Positions 35,764 through 40,177 of a DNA stretch of 40,177 nucleotides are shown one piece after another. Source of the DNA: Gammaproteobacteria bacterium (GTDB lineage: Bacteria; Pseudomonadota; Gammaproteobacteria; Ga0077536); NCBI GenBank assembly GCA_020845935.1, contig JADLEV010000043.1, forward strand, positions 1 to 40,177, written 5' to 3'. The notes beneath the pieces are model-generated. The model was not told the DNA's origin, searched no databases, and saw only the letters and a program-made list of their open reading frames with translations. The translations under genes and the position numbers were made by a program. How positions within the stretch are numbered: the first letter of the stretch is position 1; every line of letters starts with the position of its first letter.

Positions 35764-37223
35764 TGAATCGTGCATTGCAGATCGCTCGCGCTGTTGATGT
35801 CGCCAAGGTTGTCGAAGCTGTCGCCGAGCAGATCGAAGGCACGCGCCACCGAATCATCGAAACGGGACGCGCGCGGATACGGATCTTCGAGGAAAAACAG
35901 CGGGGTGCCGTCCAGCAGACGCATGCTGCCGCCGGCTGGATCGAGATATCCCGTCTGGCCCCGGCCGAGTTCCAGCAACCGACCGTCCGGCGCTTCGAGG
36001 TAGACGTTGCCATCGGCAACATTGAGGTAGGTTCCGGCGGCGACCGAATCACCCGGTTCGGCGCCGAACAGGTCTTCCAGATTCGGCGACAACGAATCCG
36101 GCCGCGGTGCGTCACCCTCGCTCATGAACGCCGGCCGTGCCGCGAGCAGTGCCGGAGCGGCATTCTCGTCGGCGGCAAAGGCGGTCTGTCCGCTCGCGAC
36201 CACGGTGCTACGGGAACCCTGGCTGGCATCGACCGTACCGTCCCAGACGTCGACGTAAACGCAGTTGTCGGTTTCCGCAGGTTGTTGATTCAGCGCTTCC
36301 CGACCCTCGTCGCAATGTTCCGCGACATAGACATCGAAGCCCGTGCCGCGCACGCCGATCGTCGCCGCCGGCGTGGAGATGCGGAACCGGCTGCGATCGC
36401 GGCTGGCCAACAGGCCGGTCAGACTGCGCACGCCGCCGCGAACCACCCGCAACAGGATGCCGTCGTTCTCGGTCGGTCCCGACTTGCGATAACTGTAATT
36501 GTCGATGGCGAATTCGGTGTTCGGCCGCAACACGATGCGCGTGTCGTCCCGGAACACCACGGCGACAACACCATCCACTGCGGTTCGCAACATATCGCCC
36601 GAATACACAATCGCACCATTGCCGAGTGGCCGCTCCGTGCCGGACAGCGACGTCGCAGTACTCTGGCCGCGCGCCAGGATCACGCGCCCGGCAACCTGAT
36701 TCAGGTCCTGGGTCGACGCCGGGCGTTGCGCATGCTCGCGCTCTTCCTGATTGCAATCGGTGCCGCAGACACGCAGATCGAACTCCGTGCCGCGCACGCC
36801 GATCGTTGCCGTCGGCGTGTTCAGCCGGTAACTCGCCGGGCGGCCACGCGAGATGAGGCCGGTCACGGTGCGCAGTCCCCCACGAAACAGGCGCAAGGCG
36901 ATGCTCTGTTCCTGCCCCGGTTCCGGTTGCTCGGCGTACTGCTCGATGGCGAACTCGGTATCCGGCCGCAGGGTGATCTTCGCGCCGTCGCGCATTTCGA
37001 GCACGGCGAAGCCGTTGCGCCCGGTGGTCAATACGTCACGGCGCGCCACGGCCATGCCCTTGCCGAGAAACCGGATCTCGCCGGAGTCCGGCTGACGCGC
37101 AGTGAAGGCGCCGCGGGCATCAAGCACCTCGCCGATCTGTTGGGCAGCCGCCTCGCCGACGACGCCGATGGCGGTGATTGCCACCAGCAGGCAGCCGATG
37201 TATTTCCTGTTTGCTCTGTTCAT
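35760..37223 (-). CDS. Periplasmic protein with two tandem FecR domains, in TPS operon
   Basis: This is a secreted protein of 487 residues. The start ATG at 37223 is supported by an AGG-rich site just upstream. The signal peptide is about residues 1-27 (IGCLLVAITAIGVVGEAAAQ). Two FecR-like units follow, each with a LRP(D/N)TEFAI strand, a R(G)GLR/GGVRS(L)TGL segment and TP(T/A)ATIGVRGT (136-146 and 284-294). Cysteine pairs follow each unit (Cys153/157 and Cys304/321). The C-terminal about 120 residues are acidic and unrecognised. There is no FecR-type cytoplasmic or membrane anchor, so sigma-factor regulation is unlikely. Position between the exoprotein and TpsB genes suggests help in export or surface assembly (inference). 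Confidence 0.85.
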   Translation of the reverse strand: MNRANRKYIGCLLVAITAIGVVGEAAAQQIGEVLDARGAFTARQPDSGEIRFLGKGMAVARRDVLTTGRNGFAVLEMRDGAKITLRPDTEFAIEQYAEQPEPGQEQSIALRLFRGGLRTVTGLISRGRPASYRLNTPTATIGVRGTEFDLRVCGTDCNQEEREHAQRPASTQDLNQVAGRVILARGQSTATSLSGTERPLGNGAIVYSGDMLRTAVDGVVAVVFRDDTRIVLRPNTEFAIDNYSYRKSGPTENDGILLRVVRGGVRSLTGLLASRDRSRFRISTPAATIGVRGTGFDVYVAEHCDEGREALNQQPAETDNCVYVDVWDGTVDASQGSRSTVVASGQTAFAADENAAPALLAARPAFMSEGDAPRPDSLSPNLEDLFGAEPGDSVAAGTYLNVADGNVYLEAPDGRLLELGRGQTGYLDPAGGSMRLLDGTPLFFLEDPYPRASRFDDSVARAFDLLGDSFDNLGDINSASDLQCTIQ

Positions 37224-37314
37224 TGTCAGCCTCGCCTCCGCTGGCCACAGTGGGTTCATCGATGCACGGCCAGGCTCATGCGTCGCGCGCATCACATCGG
37301 ATCCGAACATCGTC

Positions 37315-40177
37315 TCAGCGGCAGGTGACCCGGCTTGCCGGACCACCGAGTTCAAACAACTCGTCATCGACTTCGGCACTCATGCCGACGGTTTCCACCA
37401 GGACCGGCAACAGCGGCGACTGCGTCGGCGCGTTGTTCAGATCGGCGACGATGCGGGTCTGCGTGTCGGGGACGTACACCGGCTCCGGCTCCGGCGGTGG
37501 CGGGACGTAGCTGGTTTCGAACAACAGGCTGAATGCCGTCGGACTGACCAGACCGCGCAACGAATCGCCGCGCGAGGGATCGAATACGGTCAGGTCGAAT
37601 TGAGGCGCCAGCGTCAACGTGCCGCTGCAGGTACCGCCGCAGGTGATGACGTTGATGTTGTCGCCGCTGGCCGGACGGAATCCGGACAGACCGATCACGC
37701 TCATCGCGCCCGCCAGCGTCGCATTGCCGCTGACGGCAAGCAGATCGAACTGGTCGCTGCCGGTCCCGGCCAGTTCGAATCGCAGGGCGCTGGTTTCGCT
37801 CAGCGTCAGGTTGCCGGTTATCGACATGCGGCCGGGGCTGGTGCCGGGCACCAGCAAAGCGTTGTTGATCACATTGCCGGTGATCACCTGAGTACCGGCC
37901 AGCGTGCCGTTATTGGTCACCGCACCGTTGATCGTCTGGCTGCCCAGCAGTGTGCCCGCCACCGTGACTGGCCCGTTCAACCGGCCGGTACCGGTCATCG
38001 TTCCACCATCGATGTTGATTTGCGCGGCGGTCAAGGTGCCGTCCACGGTACAGGCGCCGGCGCCACTTTGCGTGTAGTTGCCGCCGGCACTTGCCGTGGT
38101 GCCGCTGCCGATGGTCAGCGAACCCTGGTTGTCGATCGCGCCGGTGACGGCGTGGCTGGCGCCGGACGCTAAGGACAATCCTGCGCTGGCCTGTATGGTC
38201 GTTGCCTCCAGGTTATCGAGCGCGGTGCCGCTTTGCGCGAGGGTGATGCCGCTACTGATCGTCAGACCGTTGACCCGAGTCGCGACTGCAATCGTGCGCG
38301 TGCCGGAACCAGTGATGGTCATGGCGCCGCCGATTTCGAGTTGGCCGGTACCGGCAATCGTTCCGCCACCAAACTGGTAGGCCCCCGTGACTGTGGTCAA
38401 CGCTCCGGCGACCAGTGCGCCGCCGGTCTGTGTCACGGCACCGTTGATCGTCGCCGGCGCCATCGCGTTGAACGACCCACCGGTCTGCGTCAAGCCGCCG
38501 GTAAAGGTCGCGGTCAGCGGACCGCCGGTCGTCGGCGCCACGGTGATCGTGCCGCTGTTGCTGAGCGGTGTCGTGATCGCGACGGTACGGGCGACGCTGC
38601 CAATGTTGGTCACATTCATCGTGCCGGTGTTGTCGAGGCCCGCCAACGTCCAGGTCGTATCCCCCGCTTCCGTGCCGCGCACGATGACCTGGTTGGTGCT
38701 GCTCAGATGGATGTTGGTCATCGGCGTCAGACCCTCGATGATCAGCGCCCCGTTGTTGTTCAGGTTGCCGCTGCCACCAATCGTCTCATCGGTGAAGGTG
38801 ATCGTCGTCGGCAGATCAATCGTCGTACCCGAACCAGTACCGGTGAAGTTGATGATGCCGCCACCGAAGTTATAGGCGCCGGGGCCGGTCAGCAACGCGC
38901 CGTCGGCGAAGTGATGCGTCCCGCCGATGAAGTTCAGCGTGGCACCCGCCTCGACATTGAAGGTGCCGGTGTGGACCCCACCGAGTGCCAGGTCGTAGTC
39001 CTGTCCGGCACGGACGATCAGTTCGCCGTCGATGTTGAGCGACGTTCCGGTCGGAATGAAATCGCCGCCGACCAAATCGATTCTCGCGCCGGACTGCACC
39101 GTGGTCGTACCCGCCGTCGTCAGATTGGCGCCGGTTTGCAGGATCAGCGTGCCGGTGCCGCCGACCGTCAGGTTGGCCGGAGTCAGATCGATGTTGTTCA
39201 GGATCTTGTCGTCGGCACCGCCGATGACGAGGTCGCTGCCACCTGCCGGCAGAAACAGGAATTCCCCACCGCCCTCGATCGCGCCACCATTCCAGAAGAA
39301 CGTGCCATTGTTGAACGTGAAGGTTTGACCGGTCGCGATGTTGATCGTGCCGGCGCTGTGCGTGAACGTCATCGGCGTCGAACTGGTGACCGTCAAGTTA
39401 TCACCGGTGACATTGATGGCTCCGGCGTTCAGATGATTCGCGCCATTCTTGTTGATCGTCAGCGGCGCGCTCGCACCGACATTGATCGCGCCACTGGAGC
39501 GGTTGTCGAGCTGGGCGGTGATCGTGCGGCCACCTGCCCTCGCGCCGACGACACTGTCGATCGCGCCGTTGTTGATCAGTGAGCCGCTGGTCACGGCGAT
39601 CGTCGCGTTGCGGACGTTTACCGCATCGGTGCTGGTCAGCGTCACGGTGCTGTCGTTGACCAGATTCTGCCCGACCGTGAGTTGCGCGTGCGCCGAGGCG
39701 ACGCCTTGCACGGTCAGTCCGTTCCTGACGACCAGCGTGCCGCCGACACTGCTCGTTCCTGTCACGGTCATCGCACCGTTGACATTGAGAATGCCGGTAC
39801 CGCCGATGCTTTCGCTGTCGAGCGAGAATGGTTGATCGATGGTGGCACCGGTGGTGAGGCCCGTCAGCGCCATGCCGTTGCCGGTGTAGTTGAAGGCACC
39901 GGCGCCGGTGATCAATGCGCCATCGCCGAGATTCTTCGTAACGCTGCTGTCGAACCACAGCGTCGCATCCGAGCCGACGTTGAACGTGCCGGTACTGGTC
40001 CCGAAACCTCGGTACCTGACCTGCCCGGCGTTGCTCACGAAGGTGCCGGCATTGCTGAAACCGACGTTGGATTCGAGATACCACTCGCCAGCGCCGTTCT
40101 TGGTCAGCGTGCCGGCGTTGTTGATCGCCGGACTGCCCGAACTGTACAGCAACGAACCAAACTGCTCCCCGCTCGCC
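37315..40177 (-). CDS. TpsA-type large repetitive exoprotein (hemagglutinin-like), partial (5' end outside window)
   Basis: The C-terminal 953 residues of a long secreted protein are visible; the frame is open through the right edge. The composition is rich in Gly, Thr, Asn, Ala and Ser, with short repeats alternating hydrophobic positions (TGAGAFNYTG, NNGTLAGTQVITGNVINN), as in a right-handed beta-helix. Two longer units near 39757-39990 and 38731-38967 are clearly related. Near the end an autotransporter-like PGTSPGRMSITGNLTL block and DQFDLLAVSGNATLAG appear, then a Pro/Glu stretch (PPPPEPEPVYVP) and a short tail ending in Cys-Arg. There is no C-terminal beta-barrel, so export by the neighbouring TpsB is likely. 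The N-terminal TPS domain is not in view. Confidence 0.85.
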   Translation of the reverse strand, partial: ASGEQFGSLLYSSGSPAINNAGTLTKNGAGEWYLESNVGFSNAGTFVSNAGQVRYRGFGTSTGTFNVGSDATLWFDSSVTKNLGDGALITGAGAFNYTGNGMALTGLTTGATIDQPFSLDSESIGGTGILNVNGAMTVTGTSSVGGTLVVRNGLTVQGVASAHAQLTVGQNLVNDSTVTLTSTDAVNVRNATIAVTSGSLINNGAIDSVVGARAGGRTITAQLDNRSSGAINVGASAPLTINKNGANHLNAGAINVTGDNLTVTSSTPMTFTHSAGTINIATGQTFTFNNGTFFWNGGAIEGGGEFLFLPAGGSDLVIGGADDKILNNIDLTPANLTVGGTGTLILQTGANLTTAGTTTVQSGARIDLVGGDFIPTGTSLNIDGELIVRAGQDYDLALGGVHTGTFNVEAGATLNFIGGTHHFADGALLTGPGAYNFGGGIINFTGTGSGTTIDLPTTITFTDETIGGSGNLNNNGALIIEGLTPMTNIHLSSTNQVIVRGTEAGDTTWTLAGLDNTGTMNVTNIGSVARTVAITTPLSNSGTITVAPTTGGPLTATFTGGLTQTGGSFNAMAPATINGAVTQTGGALVAGALTTVTGAYQFGGGTIAGTGQLEIGGAMTITGSGTRTIAVATRVNGLTISSGITLAQSGTALDNLEATTIQASAGLSLASGASHAVTGAIDNQGSLTIGSGTTASAGGNYTQSGAGACTVDGTLTAAQINIDGGTMTGTGRLNGPVTVAGTLLGSQTINGAVTNNGTLAGTQVITGNVINNALLVPGTSPGRMSITGNLTLSETSALRFELAGTGSDQFDLLAVSGNATLAGAMSVIGLSGFRPASGDNINVITCGGTCSGTLTLAPQFDLTVFDPSRGDSLRGLVSPTAFSLLFETSYVPPPPEPEPVYVPDTQTRIVADLNNAPTQSPLLPVLVETVGMSAEVDDELFELGGPASRVTCR
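38731..38967 (-). repeat. TpsA internal repeat, copy B
   Basis: This unit of about 79 codons begins GTFNVEAGATLNF, continues ADGALLTGPGAYNFGG and TIDLPT, and ends TIGGSGNLNNNGALIIEG. It mirrors copy A about 1 kb away in the same gene and frame. Confidence 0.75.
39757..39990 (-). repeat. TpsA internal repeat, copy A
   Basis: This unit of about 78 codons begins GTFNVGSDATLWF, continues GDGALITGAGAFNYTG and TIDQPF, and ends SIGGTGILNVNGAMTVTG. It pairs with copy B at 38731-38967. The order of motifs and the spacing are the same, indicating an intragenic duplication that has diverged. Confidence 0.75.

Noticed and set aside
38233-39582. Plus-strand ORF of about 450 codons opposite the exoprotein gene
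   Set aside because: Shadow of the repetitive TpsA frame; no signal, motif or ribosome binding site.
38000-40000. Repetitive DNA resembling a CRISPR or tandem array
   Set aside because: The repeats are imperfect, in frame and protein-coding, with no regular repeat-spacer spacing.
37315-40177. Treating the exoprotein as a classical autotransporter
   Set aside because: No C-terminal beta-barrel domain is present and a TpsB gene lies in the same operon.

Overview
The window is high-GC proteobacterial chromosome. Several sequence traits point to a gammaproteobacterium near the Xanthomonadales/Nevskiales. The order is tpiA-secG-tRNA-Leu(GAG)-nuoA onward. NuoC carries a roughly 30-residue insertion, NuoG lacks the N7 cluster cysteines, TrpRS is 403 residues with a central insertion, and FabA, ClpS/ClpA, YciB/YciI, BolA and an E. 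coli-type GshA are all present. The lineage is an inference, not a measurement. Most of the window is densely packed core metabolism, and the accessory-looking part is the right end.

Layout. (1) 1-12357, minus strand: the respiratory complex I operon nuoA-B-C-D-E-F-G-H-I-J-K-L-M, with many start/stop overlaps. nuoM runs off the left edge, and nuoN would lie beyond it. (2) 12437-18786, minus: tRNA-Leu(GAG), secG, tpiA, an Fe-S HhH-GPD glycosylase, rluB, scpB, scpA, trpS and an M50 site-2 protease. (3) 18909-23997, plus: yciB, yciI, bolA and dapE in a tight run, then clpS-clpA. (4) 24085-27792, minus: argA, argE, a DUF4124/SLT lytic transglycosylase and pgpA. (5) 27967-29817, plus: an isolated lpxD-type acyltransferase and a secreted M48 peptidase. 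(6) 29892-30918, minus: a DUF4404 protein and a YgjP-type metallopeptidase. (7) 31001-34026, plus: one continuous ORF joining a HisN-type phosphatase to glutamate-cysteine ligase, then fabA. (8) 34072-40177, minus: a two-partner secretion locus (TpsA-type exoprotein, double-FecR periplasmic protein, TpsB transporter). The exoprotein is cut by the right edge.

The observations most worth a second look are these. The HisN-GshA fusion (31001-33454) has no stop in any forward frame across the junction. ClpA has threonine in place of the Walker A lysine of its first ATPase domain, explainable by one base. The TPS locus has a tandem-FecR protein placed between exoprotein and transporter. Lesser points are a possible leaderless fabA promoter, a perfect 13-bp hairpin without a U-tract between clpA and argA, a lone LpxD, and an EndoIII-like protein with Glu at the nucleophile position. 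No insertion sequences, phage genes, CRISPR arrays, rRNA or replication origins were seen. No gene-free stretch exceeds 300 bases; the longest is about 175 bases between pgpA and lpxD.
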